Positions 13,301-28,300 of a DNA stretch of 64,000 nt are shown in pieces (position 1 is the first letter of the stretch; each line of letters starts with the position of its first letter). The notes below the pieces were generated by a model. The model ran no database searches, was not told the origin of the DNA, and was given only the letters and a program-made list of their open reading frames with translations. Both the position numbers and the translations under genes were made by a program. The stretch covers positions 10,195,385 through 10,259,384 of the forward strand of contig NC_054866.1 in NCBI RefSeq assembly GCF_018320785.1. Reading direction: 5' to 3'. The DNA is from Cheilinus undulatus. Lineage: Eukaryota; Chordata; Actinopteri; Labriformes; Labridae.

Positions 13301-16300
13301 AATAAATGGTTGTATATAGATTCACCCCCTTTAAAGTGACTGACCTATTACTATTACTACTCTTCATGAGTGCAACAAAGAACAACAGAGAGAACCTGAG
13401 CTTAAATGAGGCCCTATAATGAGGTAAATGGGCGTATTAGAGCGTATAATTGTTAAGTGAGCATACACGGCCTAATCTCACTCTTAAAATGAGATTTATA
13501 CTCTAAAGCAGCTTTGGATGAATACATCAGTTCACCTCACATAACTTTACCATACAATCACAATTTTTGCAGAAAAATGAAGTTATATTCTTGACATTTT
13601 GAAGAAGAAATGATCCCCTATATGACCAAATCAATGACTTTATATTGGTAGGTATACTTAAAGTGATGCTGTTTGAGGTTTAGTGTTGTACTAAAAATGT
13701 CTTGCATCTTATGTGGGTGCAAAGCTTACCCATCTAGGTGACCTGTGTCTGCTAATGACCAGTTAGGATGAAATGAGAAACGATCTGATGGACATATATA
13801 TGTGTATCTGCAATAGCACCTGTGTAACAAACCTGGACTTTCCCAGGCTTTTGTTTTGGGTCACTTTTTGGGTGAGCTTTTGAACTCCCACAAGATGCAA
13901 GATGTTTTAATTATTTGACAGAGGGCATGTGTGAACATGTGCCTGTGTGTAGGTGCATGTGCCTGTGCCTGACGGGCTTTGAACTTTGTGCACATCTTCA
14001 AGGTCTTCTAACCTATTGCCAAAACACAAACACACGCACACAAATTCCTCAACACACACATGCACACCACACTATGACTTTCCTAGAACACACCCAAATA
14101 ATTTTTGATCTAGATATTTATTGAATTGGCCTGCAGAGTGTGATATAATCAACCTGGCAGGTCAGATGGATTAGTTTCACACAACCATCTGGAAAACCAC
14201 TCATAGACAACGTTTGGGAAAGGGCACAGCCTTTGAAAAAAAACTAAGAGGGTGATTGGGTGAACGTTCTGTCTGTCACATCGTTACAGGCCAATCAGAG
14301 CAACAAAACACGTGACATAGCCGCTACCGAGCAGCACCCCTACGGAGGAGTAAAATCCATCAAGATTTGCATAACATGAACAATGGCGACTATAGACATG
14401 TCAGTACACGACTTTTGTAAGTTTTGAAAAGAAAACAACTCACTGCTGTTCTTTGTTCTTCTTTTAACAAAGAAATGTTGTCAAGTTGTGATAAAACTGG
14501 CGCTTTAGTGTCACGACTCTGCTGTGCCTGAAAGTACTGCCCCTCGTCACTGATTGGTCCTGTCATTTTCTAACTGGGCCCAAACAGTTCAGACGGGAGC
14601 TTTGCAAGATGGATTCGCCAGTGAGAAACACGGTGTATCCATCTGCTTTGCAAGGTTATGATATAAAGCGATAAAGGAAAAATGTTGACATGGCCTCTTA
14701 GTGGTGGATGTACAGTACATGAGAAATATCACCACCTAGTGACAAATGATTTAAAAAATGCTATTTTGAAGGAATTTCAACACTAAAGTATGAAAAAAAA
14801 ATCGAACTGCAATGGCAGTGTATTGTTTTGAATGGGAGTCAAGAGGTAAAAAAAAAACGCTTAGGGTCACAGGTGTGATTACTGAAAAAGCCTAAGGCTT
14901 TTAGAATAAGTTAAAGGTTGAACAAGATTTCAAACTGAATGTATGAATGAGTTTTAAGGGTTTGAGTGAGGTATCTGTTCCATCAAATGATTATAGTTTT
15001 AATGATGATTAATCTTAAACATCCTTGGGTTAATCATGATTGAGCTCACCTTTTGTCGTTTTTATAATCTCTGGATTTTTGTTCTGTTTTAAACTGAGGT
15101 GTTTTGACTGTTTTTATTGCTTTTATTTTGAAATAAAGTATTGGAACTTCAGGTAACTCAAAGGTTATGATATTTATTTACCACGGAAAAAGAACTTGTT
15201 ATGGATTAGGAGATAAAGGGATGTTAAAAAGGCAAATGTTTAATAAAAGATGGTGCAGATGACATTTGACTTGTCCACTCAGTTGTCTATGAGTTTATTT
15301 TAAGTAAAATGAGACATACAGGAGCTGTGGTGGACTTATTTTACATCACTATGGCTGCATTGCAGGGAGACATTGCAGTGGCTAAACCAAAGCGTGCTGA
15401 AAGGCATGCATTTAATATGATTTTTAAAAAATTATGGATGGCAATCAGACATCAATTACTGCATTAATGCAGACAGTCCTAAAACAGATAATTCCATCTT
15501 TATCCATCCATCCCTCCATTTTCTATACCACTACTGGGCAAGAGGAGGGGCACATCCTGGACTGGTCCCCAGTCAGTCACAGGGCTGTAAATCCATCTTT
15601 ATAAGCTTTTAAAATAACTTCTCTTTTTCTCTGTAATACTTCACTTATTTTATTGATGTATTTAGATGTTCTGTTGTCCCGCTGCCCTTAGATGCCCCTG
15701 ATGACTGTGATGACCCTGGGGTCCCATCAGGAGCCCAGAGAACATCAGGCAGGTTTTATAGAGGAGACAAAGTCATCTACACGTGTCAGGCTGGTCTGGA
15801 TCTGTTGGGATCAGCTGAACAGGTTTGCCTGGAGAACAGGGAGTGGAGCGGCTCAACACCTCGCTGCCAAGGTGCAAAACAACTGATTTATAAACATTAA
15901 ATCAGTGCACAGTTTTGATTACAACTCGAGATAAACCCCAGAATATGATGTTTAATGACCAATCAGCATCTGTTAATGCATTTCATCATTTTAATAAAAC
16001 ATTAATGCCCAGTGTCTTTGGTTTTACTGCAGCTCCATACACCTTTGATTCTCCCAGCATTGTGGCAGAAGCCATGACAGGGTCTCTGGCAGGACTTATG
16101 GATGTGGTCTCACCAGATGCCAAACAGAAAGGTGGGTTCAGCTTCTTATGGCGTCCTTAACATAATTAATGCATGCACAAGTAGATTTAAATGCAAGTAC
16201 AATGTGTGTGTTCAAGGTGTAAGGAGAGGCTTTGGTCGAACCTTCCATGTGGCTAAAGGCAGTCGAATGAATGTCTTCATTTTACTGGACACGTCAGGAA

Positions 16301-19300
16301 GCATTAAGGAGGAGGAGTTTGGTAAATCCAGGGATGCCACTGTTGCTCTTCTAAGGAAGGTTTGTAATATGGAGAAATATTCTGCCACATTTGTGTACCA
16401 TGATGCTTCTGTCTCACTAACTCCTGCATGTCTTTTGTAGTTGGATTCCTATGAGGTACAGATCAAGTTTCATGTGTTGTCATTCGCCAGTGAAGCTAAA
16501 GATATTGTAAACATCACAGACTCAGACATAAGTGGCGACATCGACAACGTCATATGGAATCTGATGAATTTCGAGTACAAGAGTAGGACTATGTTTGTTA
16601 CTGCTTCATTCATCGACATTATTTGGACACTTATGGCCTTTATAAAGATGTGCCTTTGATTATCTTTTACTTATGGTTATCTGCAGGCCATGGGAAGAAG
16701 ACAGGCACCAACCTCCATGCTGCCCTGCAGCGTGTCTATGAGATGCTTGGCTTCTTAAAAAGAAACAGCGCCACAAATCATTTCAATGAGACTCAGAACA
16801 TCATCATCATTGAAACAGACGGTAAAAGCTTCATCAAATGTCTCACAACTGTACATTACATTAAAAACATGGGTTTAGTTTAAATGCATTCATATCTGAA
16901 GAGATGTAATGAAACCTAACATTAGTCGTCTCCATTCTGGAAAGTACTGGCTCTAATAACTTAAGGCTAAAGCCAGACATACGCTGTATAATTGCCAGCC
17001 AATTCAGACATGAGTTTCAGATTGCATGGTTCACCAAGAGGTCAGGCCAACTTTCTGCCTGATCTTGCAAAATTTTTGTGTAGTGTACAGTGAAACCACT
17101 GCTGTTCAGCTTCCTACAAGTGGTCGATGAGTTTCTGGCATATATTTTATTTTAGTCATATGACTGCATACACTTTCATGATGAGAACAGAGCTACAAGC
17201 AGGACTGTTGTGGGCTGCTGGACAGTGTCTTAAGTCTCCATGAAATTATCAAAAATGCCTTTTTGATGTGTCTATAAGGCCGCCAACAAGGGGGGATACA
17301 GGGGAAACTTTTCTGGGGCCCAGTCAGGGGCCCATGGAGGTCAGGAAAATTGTAGTCTATCGTTAAGTTAAGCTGCGATAACCAGCAAATATATATATAT
17401 ATACATATCATGTTTTAATTCAGTGTAGAATTTTCAAAATTTCAATCCCCCCTTTATTATTATTATTTTTTTTATTTACTTTTTACTGGTGATGTGAACA
17501 ACGTATATGGCCATACACTACACCATTTGGAAAGAAATGTATATAGCTTCATAGCTAAACCATGATGTACACAAACATCAGAACACCAGCATTAAGCACA
17601 AGGAACTGGAATAACTTAAAGGGAAAATGGTTACATAATTGCCAAATGAATTTGAAATTTAGTTAAAATATAATTCAAAGTGCCAAAAATTGGAAGAAAA
17701 AAGTGATGAAAATGGATAAAGAGTGTCACACACAGGCTAAAACTGGAAAAAATGGGCAGTAAAAATGTTAAAAAGCAGTTTAAAAGGCACATAAATCTGT
17801 TAAAAGTGGCAAAAATAACTTTAGAGGCAAAAATTGGCTTAGAGTTGCAAAAATGGGTTGTAAAAACTGAAAAGTGGTTTAAAGTGGCAAAAACTGATTA
17901 AATTTGGCTAAAACTTAAAAAAATTGGTTTAAAGAGGCAAAAAAAATTTCAAAGTGGCAGAAATTGGCTTGAAGTGATGAAAATGGACAGTTTTAATGGT
18001 GAAAAGCAGCTTAGAAAAGTGGCAAAATGAGTTATAACTGGCAAAAGCTGATTAATACTGGCAAACTTTTATGGAAATAAGTGATGAAAAGTGGTCTAAG
18101 AGTTTCAAAATTTGGTTAAAAGTGTCCAAATGGTGTCAGGTAGTTAAAAAGTGGCAGTAATTGGCTTGAAGTGGCAAAAGTTGGCCTTAAGTTGCAGAAA
18201 TGGTTGGTTAAAATGGGGAAAAGTGGTTAAAAAGTACCAAAACTGGTTAAAATTAGCTAAAAGTGGCAAAAATGAGTTGAATGTAAAAACAACAGTGGAA
18301 GCAGAAACAGTCACGGAAAGGGGTTAAAAAGCGGCACAAATAAATCATTCCACCATCAGAGCCCAATAATATCTTGATACACTTTTCAGCTCCAGGACGA
18401 TAGCACCAGTGTTACTGAATCAACACACATGCACTGATATCATTAATAGATCACAACTAGGGAGGGCCCATTCACTTGGTTTTTCAGGGGCTCAGACAAT
18501 TCTGTGGGCAGGCCCGTGTTTCTTCTTTATGATAAAGGAAAGAAACCAGCAGGAAATAGTCCTACCTGCAGACCTCCAGCTGACACAGAATATTTGTTAT
18601 TATTTAGCTGCTGTGTTTGCTTATGATGCTGTTTATGTGTGTGTGAAAAAGACAGTGAGTTTTATCACTGTTTGTAGATATTTGGAGCATCAAAATGAGA
18701 TAATAGATATGAGGCTTTTCAGAGGAAAGCCCTCTGACATTTCTTACACTCAGATCCAACTTCGCCTGCACAGTGTGAGCACCCATGTCATGTACAAACA
18801 TCCACCACAACTGTTACACTGTCAGCATGATCATACCTTGTACTACTGGGCTTACTCTAGCAGCAGGAACAAAGAATGTGCTGTGGCAGGAAAGAAAACT
18901 ATTTTGAATAGTTATGTAGAATTCAAGTTAAAAAAGACTGGAACAATGATCCAGGTCCATCCTCTCAAAATGGTTTTAAAAATATATGACCTTTAATTCC
19001 CTTGGCTAAGAACGTTGCAAATACAACATTGTGTATGCATGTTTATACTTGATGTTTTCAGCCCTCTAAACTAAAAGCCTCTACATTTTTGCAAAATAAA
19101 CTGCCAGTAGATGCAAAAACAAAAACCAAAAAAAAATCTGGTTGCATAAGACTGTTCATCTGAGACGCCAATAATCTCTGAAAAGAAATATATACTAAAA
19201 CTTTTGAAATTAAATGGAATTGAACATCCGTTTAGGGTTAAGATAGGGGTCAAGGTAAGGGTTAGGCTATCAAAATATAAAATTTAAAACCTGGCCTGCA

Positions 19301-22300
19301 AAAGCTGATTACAAAAGATTTAGTTAACCTGAGTACAGTTAGTAAGCCTGTCCTCCATGAAAACATTCTACCGCAGCCATTACAGCTTATGAAGCTCTGT
19401 TAGCCACGAAAATAATGTACTTATGTAGCTACATAGCTAATGTAGCTAATAATAACTTAGCTATGTAGATAATGGTGTTTGGTAGCTAAAGTGACTATGT
19501 AGCATATGTAGCTAAAGCTAACTTAGCTTCGTAGATAATTAAGCTATGTTAGTTAAGTTACATTAACAAAGCTAAAGCTTAGCTCACAAAACAACTACTC
19601 AAGCCACATATCTACATTATTTATGTAATTAAATTGGCTTAATCTAGGTTTGCTAAAACTTATTTTGCTAACTTAGCCATAGATAGCATAGCTATGAAGC
19701 TAATGTAGCAATGCAACTAATTTAGCTTTGTTACTAATGCAGCTAAATTTAAGCTCACAAAACAGCATTACACACATTATCTACATAGCTGCACCAGTTT
19801 TAGCTACATTTGCTAAAGTTCACATTGCTAAAGCTCATGTTGCTCAAGCTAACTTTGCTACATCTGCTTTTGTAGCAATAATTACATAGTTAGGGTATCT
19901 ATGTTAGCCTAGCTAAAGCTAACAAAGCTAGATTGAGCCACTGTAACTGCCAGACTTTGTTTATGAATGAACTTGAATTAACCCTGACCTTGCTGCCCAA
20001 CCCGGCATCCCCAGGTTAAGAGACCAGACCTGCTGCTCAGTACACACACACCTCTGTGGCTTATGTCCACTTTTGAACCAAGGACGCTGTTAAAATTGAC
20101 ACGTCATATGATTATTTACTGAAGAGTAAACTGATGTTTTGGTTTCATTCATAAAAAGGGAGAAAAACTGCTAAAAGGGTCCTTATTTCTTCATGCTGTG
20201 AACCTCCACAAGTTTTTGGAGGTAGTACTTCTGCAGCTTTTGCACCCCTAAGCTCCTTCCTGGCACCATCCATGATCACTGTGGAGTAACCTTGTGGGGG
20301 GGGGGGGGGGGGGTTAGAGTAAGTGTCAAGTGGTCTTTGAGGGACTGCACTTTTGTGCACCTCAGTGTTTGGTCCATTCAACAAAACCAGAGGATGCTGC
20401 TTCCTTACAACATATGCACCACAAAGAGCAGCACAGGGAGAACTTGATATCTGGAGCTGAAGTGTTCATGATCTCTTTTGTCTGCAGGTTTCACCAACAC
20501 AGGCTCTAAGCCTCAGAATGACCTGGCAAAGATCCGGAGCCTACTGGGTTACCATGACAGAACCCCTGATCACACACTCGAGACCATGTTGGGTATCAAC
20601 ATCATCATCATCATCATCATATCAAAATAAGGATAAAATCAAGCATGTAACAATTATACTACAAGTTCTAGTTTAGCTCAAACACTGCAGAGGGATAACT
20701 GATCATATTCATGTATTTTTGCATATAATCAAATTCTTAAAACAAATTAAGTTATAAAAAGAAAAAGTAGAGCCCTGCACGAGACTCTTTTCTCAATCCC
20801 ACTCCCATCTGCTCCAGCTGGATTTCTGACCATTACCGGCCACTCCCGCAGCACATGCTGTCCACTTCGGCCTGCACTCAGAGATGGACTACTCAGAGAT
20901 AGACCCATATTCTATTGTGTTTATGCAGCACCGGCAACTACAGCTGATTTCTCAGTGAATGATTCTAACCTCAATGTGTGCTGCATTTCCTGTATTATCT
21001 TGTTAAATACAAGCACAGAGAAGTTCCTTAAAGAGTGCTTACTTTGATTGGGGATTGTGGAGTAGGTGTATCACCTCATCCAAATACGTTTCCTTGTGGG
21101 CATTTCAACAAAGTGAAGTTGTTTTCTGGATCTGTCACTTACCCTTTTGAGTTTGAAGCAGATATAATGAATTCAACTCAAATGTGGCGTCATTCCCAGC
21201 TCTGACATCTGGCATCAGAGGTCAACGCAACACGGCAGAAGTCCCTGAATGATGACTCGGCGTAACATTATGGGATTTTATAGAAAATCTGTACATATCT
21301 ATGATTTTTTAATTGCACCAGTTTCAAAGAAATCCACCCAAGAAGTCTTTGAAGAGGTATCAAGTATAGATGGTGCAACAGTGTGGTGTGCAAATCAAGA
21401 CACACAGACACACTTGCACAGACATTTCGCCAATTATAAAAGTAAGATGCAGTAAAAACATAACTTTTTTTTTTTGTTGTTGTGTCATTTTTAATCTAGC
21501 ACATGCGAGTGCTGATGAGTGCAAGATTAAACATTTCATACTCTCATTTCAGCTCTCAAATGTTTTTAAGAGTGTTCTAGTGTTCATAGATTTTTTTTTC
21601 AGCTTGTAAGAAATCACAGATAAAAAAATTGAGAATCTTCTTGCATAAGAGGATTTTAAGAACAAATATCTTCTCAATAACTACTGATGAATGACATCCA
21701 GTTTAATTGTGTTTTAAACACTAAGCACAAAGCAACAGCAATATTTCTTCAAGAACAGTTTAATTTCAAACAAAGAATTTCAAATGTTCTTTTTCTTTAC
21801 AGGACTTAAGAGTATCATCTTTACCTGTCACATATCAGAATTGTTCCCAGCTGTATGTATGTTTGGAGTGAAAGTATATTTTTGTGTTTATTTTCAGATG
21901 TCTATGTATTCGGTATTGGCAGTGATGTGAAAAGAGATCAACTAAACTCTTTGGCCTCAAAGAAACGTGGCGAAGAACACGTCTTTGTTCTGAAAGACTA
22001 TGAAACTTTGGGAGCGGTGTTCAACAGCATCATTAGTAAGTAGAATATCTCTTATTTTGAAGGGACAGCAGTTTTTTATTCATCAATGCTGTCATTTTTT
22101 GAAAATACAAGTTTTACAAAGAAAAGACAATGAATTTATAACAGCGTTGTGATTAAAAAAATCTCCCCCTTCCTGGTTCTTATTTTGTTGCATATTTGTC
22201 ACACTTAAATGTTTCACATCAAACTAATTCTAATATTAGACAAAAAATGACCTGAGTAAATACAAAATGCAGTTTTTAAATGATGATTTAATTAATTACG

Positions 22301-25300
22301 GAAAAAGTCATCCAAACCTATATGGCCCTAATCCGGCATGCCAGATGGATTTGTTTCACTCATCCATCTGGTAAGCCACTCATAGACTTGTCGTTTTTGA
22401 AAAGAAAACTACTCATTGCTGTTCTTTGTTCTTCTTTTAACGAAGAAATGTCGTCAAGTTCTGATAAAACTGGTGCTTTAGCAGCATCCACACTAATGTC
22501 TTCCGCCATAATTTCCCGGTCTCTTGTTGCTGCTTGCTTACAGTGTGACTCTGCCGGGCCCAAAAATACTGTCCCTTGTCACTGATTGGTCCTGTCACTT
22601 TCTAAATGGGTCCAAATAGTTCAGACCGGAGCTTTGCAAGATGGATTCGCCAGTGAGAAACACGGAAATGGGCGAATCCATCTGCTTTCCAGGGTTATCT
22701 GGCCCTGTTTGAAAAAGTAATTGCCCCCATTGTTGAATATGAATAACCATGATTGACCACATTTTTTGTAAAGCTGAGTTTAATTTCACCAGCCAGACCC
22801 AGGCCTGATTGCTGCAAGACCTTTTGAATCAAGAAATCCCTCAAATAGAACCTGTCTGATGAAGTGAAGTAGGCTAAAAGATCTAAAAAACCAAAACATC
22901 ATGGCATCATCTCTTAAAGAAATTCAAGAACATATGAGAAACAGTGTCATTGATATCTATCAGTCTGGAAAGGAGTACAAAGCCATTTCTATGACTTGGA
23001 ACCCCAGCAAATCACAGTGAGAGCCATTTTCCACAAATGGAGATAATTTGGAACAATGGTGAACCTTCACAGGAGTGGCCAGCCTACCAAAATGAGCGCA
23101 TTAACAGCTTTTTCAGGAGGTCCCAAAAGAACTCAGAACATCTGAAGACCTGCAGGCCTCACTTGAGGCAGTTAAGGTCAGTGTTCATGATTCAACAACA
23201 AGAAAGAGACGGGCAAAAATAGCATCCACAGAAGGGTTCCAAAGCCAAAACCACTGCTGCGCAAAAATAACACAAAGGCTGTATTCCCACCAGGTGGTCC
23301 AGTTTGAGTGAGTGTGGTTTGGTATCATTTGGGATGGTAAAACCCTAAATAGTTCCCTTTTCCACAGACATTTGCAACCTCACTTGGTGGGTGCCATAAG
23401 CTTGATGGCAAGTTTACACCACTAGCTGGAACACTTTCTTACCCTCACTGCACTGTCCAATTCCCTATCCACCTCCTCGTCAAGACAATCCCCAAGGAGG
23501 TGGGCACCTCTCAGCACAACATGGATGGTATTACACGCTGACATTAATGATTAAAAATACTGTCCTTATAATATTCTTCTTTTGAAATCCATCATGATAT
23601 TTAAGCGCGGTGGGCTCCATGTTTGTGTTTATTACCACTGTCAGGCAGGAAGTACCAATTCTTATGACCAATCAGTGAACTTAAGTGTGTCTATTGTGTG
23701 TCTACGTCCACTGTTAGCGATGGAAAAGTGATCTTAGCACCCCTATGGAAGGGTGCCAAAAATGTAGGACGGAATGGGTCGGTTATTTGGGACACTTTCC
23801 AAATTTTGACAACATAACACAACTAAGTACATACTGTGCTGTACCAAACTGGAGTGCTCGGTGAAAATTACCAGCTGACCTAAAAGGCTCATCTCACATT
23901 TGCCAGAAACATCTTGATGATCCTCAAGACTGTTGGGAAGATATTCCGTAAACTGATGAGACAAAAGCTGAACTTTTTGGAAGGTGTACTGTATATCCAG
24001 TTTCATCTTGAGTAAAAATAACAGCATTTCCTAAAAAGAATATCATGCTTACAGTGAAACATGGTGGTGGCAGTGTGATGGTCTGGGGCTGCTTTGCTGC
24101 TTCAGGACCTGGACCACTTGACTTGATCGATAGAACCATGAATTCTGCTCTCTACCAGGAAATCCTGAGGGAGAATGTCAGCTATCAGTTCATGACCTCA
24201 AGCTCAGGTGTTCCTGGGTTATACAGCAAGTCCACTTCTGAATGGATTTTAAAAGAACAGCAAAGGTTTCAGACAGGACTCGTCAGAGTCTTGAGTCTGT
24301 TCATGCAAGAAACCCTCCAATGTGGCTGAATTAAAACAATTCTTCAAAGAAGAGTGGGCCAAAATTCCTCCTCAGTGATGTGAAAGGCTCAGTGCCAATT
24401 ATCATAAATGCTTGCTTGCAGTTGTTGAAGCCAAGGCCAGCACAACCAGTTATTAGGTTTAGGAGGCAATTACTTTTCACATTGGACCAGGCAGGTCTGG
24501 ATACTTTTTTCCATTAATAAATGAAATAACCATTTTAAAACTGAAATTTGGATTTACTCAGGTTATCTTTGTCTAATATCAAAATTAGTGTGACAATAAA
24601 GTGTGACAAATGTAACAAAAGAAAAAAGAAAAATAAATAAAAATGGAAGGGGGAAATACATTTTTCACAGCGCTGTATATGTAACACTGGCTTTAACATT
24701 TATTGTAATTAATCTTCATACTAAGGTTTAGGTAAAAAATTTCCATTTTTATTCAAAGATTGATAAAATGTTCATACATTTCAAATACTATTATTCAATC
24801 CCCTTTATGCCAGATTATTACTTCTGCACTCCTTGATTGCTCTTATTATGAATGCCAATTCCCGGCAAATAAAAAGAAAAAATGTGAAAGTAAGGAAATT
24901 CTTGAAAAGAAAACAATCCTAAGTGATAATGATAAGATAAAAAGTCAAATTATGAGATAAAAAGTCAAAATTATGACTTTTTATCTCATAATTATCACTG
25001 AGGAATTTTTTAATATTGTCTAACTTCCACATTTTTCTTTTATAAGTGGCAGAAATGGGCTTCCCTATCAAATGGGGAGTTATGTTTTTGTATGTTATTT
25101 TTTCGGACTCTTTCAATCTTCCATAGCCTCTGCCACCCTTTTATTGTCTTAGCCTCTATTATTCTTTTTAGTTTCTGTCATTGTTTTCATTTTCTTCCAT
25201 CTTTGGTCCTCCTGGTCTCTGTTGTTATTGCTGGGTTCTTTTGTTACCTGGGTTCTCATGATGTTTTGTTTGTGTTCTTACCGATTTTGGTTTGTAAATT

Positions 25301-28300
25301 TGTACTGTTCCTTGGCTTAAAATGATGTACTAAAAATGTGCACTATATGGACAACAGTATTTGGCCACACCTGTTAATTATTGAATTCACATGTCTCAAT
25401 CAGACCTGTTGCCAGACACCAAGCCATGCAGTCAGTTAACAAGTCCTGAAGAGCTCAGTGACTTCAAGCGTGGTACTGTGATGGATGCCACCTTGGCAAT
25501 AACACAATTTGTGGATATTCCACGATCAGCTCTAAGTGATATTATTAGAAAGTGGAAGCATTTAGGAACAACAGCAACTCAGCCATGAAGTAGAAGTCCA
25601 TGTAAAATCACACAGCTGGGTCAATCACTGCTAAGGTGCGTGGTGTGTAGAAGTCACCTATGCTCTGCTGATTCCATTAATGAAGAGTTCTGAACTGTGA
25701 GGTGGGAGCTTCATGGCCGAGCAGCTGCATGCAAGCCTCACTTTACCAAGTCCAATGCCAAGTATCAGACTGAGTGTTGTAAAGCACACAGATACTGGAC
25801 TGTGGAGCAATGGAAAAGTGTTCTGTGGAGTGACAAATCATGCTTCTCTGTTTGGCAGGAAAATGGGTGAGTTCTGCAGATGCCGGGAGAATATTACCAG
25901 CCTGACTCCACTGTACCAACTGTGAAGTTTGGTGGAGGAGGGATAATGGTATGGGGCTGTTTTTCAGGGTTAGAGCTAGGCCCCTTATCTCCAGTTAGGG
26001 CCAATCTTAATGCTTCAGCATGACAGGACAATTTGGACAATGCTATACTTCCAACTTTGAGGCAACCAATCTTAATGCTTCAGCATGACAGGGCATTTTG
26101 GACAATGCTATGCTTCCAACTTTGAGGCAACCATTTTAGGAAGGCCCTTTTCTCACTAGCATGACTGTGAGTCAGTGCATGAAGCAAGGACTATATAGAC
26201 ATGGTTTGATGAGTTTGGTGTTGAAGAACTGGTTCATGCTTTGGGACAAACTGGAACAGAGATTGCAAGTCAGGCCTTCTGGTCCAACATCAGTGCCTGA
26301 CCTCATAAATGCTTTATTGAATGAATGGGCACATATTCCCACAGAAGCACTCCAAAATCTTCTCAAAACCTTCCAAGAAGAGTCTGTTATAGCTGCAAAA
26401 GGGGGCCCAGCATTGTCATTACAGTCCATGATGGTCAGGCAGCCGAATACTTGTGTCCATATAGTGTATGTTTCTGCATTTATGTCAAGGTACTTTAGAT
26501 AACTTTGTTTTTTTTTCACATTATTGTACAAATACCATTTAATATTATCACACAGGTGACAAAAGTGTGACGATGTGTGGGGTAGCTCAGGAGGACACCT
26601 CTGAGAAGCAGGACGGGGATGAAAAAGGGGTCTACACCAGACCCTGGCATGTCACTTTGAGAACGGTGGGAGCTTTAATAGTTCAGCAATTAGATAATAG
26701 CGTGTTTTTTTTTTTTTTAATTCTGACTATTTTTTAATCAATATTTTGCTTTCTTTTAGTCAAGTCCATGTGTAGGATCCATTGTGAGCCAGAACTGGGT
26801 GTTGACTGCAGCTCACTGCTTTGCCAGAGCAAGCACAGACTTTCAACAGGGATACATACAATATGGTCAAGGTCAGTACAGGAAATCATGTAAAGGATTA
26901 GGATTAGGGGGATCCAAGGCCATCAATAAGAGGGGAGTTTTGACCTTTCCCCATTACTTATTACAACAACAAAAATACACATTTCATTGAAGGTTGCTTT
27001 TGGTAAAATCATTTTAAGACAGTATGAGCTTGTTCTTTTATCATTTTAAGATTATGTGAAGGACAATCAGAAAAGTCTTGCAACAAGTAAACATGGAACT
27101 AACATAAGCCAATAAACACACAGTTGCATGCACATTCATACCACATTCATACTTACAGTGTCTATAAAGTATTCACCCTTTTGGATGTCCCTTTTAATGA
27201 TTTTATCAACCAATCATTGTTAATATAATTTAGCTTTTTGACAAAAAATAATGCAAAAAACCCTCTTTAATGTCAAAGTAAAAAAAAAAGATCTCTACAA
27301 AGTTATGTTAATTATAAAAAATTCATAACATAAAGTAAGTTTCTGCATAAATATTCACCCTCTTTAAGGTGACTGACGTAATTCAATAAAGTTCAGGCCA
27401 ATTGGTGCATGAAGTCTCACAAATAGTGAAACCAGAGTGATTTCTGATTCTTTCACTACCATAACAACTAAAATCTTGGTGATGCCTTCATATTCTACTG
27501 TATTTTTAGCTGTTATTAAAGGGGACATATTATGCAAAATACACTTTTTCGGGCTTTTCTAGTAAGAATATGTGCCCCTGGCCTGTCCTCAATCCTCACA
27601 AGAATCAGAAAAATCCATTCACCCCCCCCCCCCCCCCACCTTACAGAAAATGTGTGCTGAAACAAGCCATTCTCAGATTTTCCCCTCATGATATCATGAC
27701 GAGAGTTAGCCCCGCCCCCACATTTGGTTGGCCCTCCCAGTAGGAAGTACGTTCTCCCCTCTCCCTCCTCTCCTGATCCTCCTCTCAGCAGGCATCTGAG
27801 AGGAGAATCAGGAGAACCACATCCATTTCCTGAGGGGGGTGTGGTCAGGGGTGGAGTTAGACAGCTCATGAAGATTTAAAGCCACAGAAACAGCTCATTC
27901 TGAGCAGGGCTGAAACAGAGGAGTTTTTAGATGTACAAAAATCCAACACTGGAGTGTTTTTTCAGCAACAAACTTCACAGGTATGTTTTAGGGGCCTCTG
28001 AGACCAATATAAACTTGTCTTAAAGAGGTAAAATATGTGATCCTTAATACTGGCACTTTATGGCCACCATATGTTCTGAGCTTAATCCTGCACTGAGCAA
28101 GTGCAGATTTTTGGCTTTCAAAGAATAAGTGGTAAAATGCCCTCCTTGACATTATAGTAAATCTTCAGTCTGTGTCTACTTCAAAAGTTACATCTTTCTG
28201 ATTTAACTTAGCTCTGTCCTGATTGGTTCTTCTCTAGGAATGTCGATCTCCTCATCCAGACTGTACACTGTCATGTGTCCCTCTTCAGGCCTTTGCCCAT

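Larger units (their letters stand above)
22140..24677. mobile_element. Tc1-like transposon with both ends, carrying two nested insertions
   Basis: The left end ACAGCGTTGTGATTAAAAAA and TCTCCCCCTTCC pairs with the right end GGAAGGGGGAAATACATTTT and TCACAGCGCTGT. The transposase box [20 protein letters not shown] is readable from 24057, but the frame is broken elsewhere. Two hAT-like elements sit inside (22329-22697 and 23281-23882). It fills much of complement intron 11. Confidence 0.8.

Noticed and set aside
18409-18996. 195-codon plus-strand open frame in complement intron 9
   Set aside because: No recognisable domain, A/T-driven composition, no splice or promoter context, and its first part overlaps the end of a repeat element.
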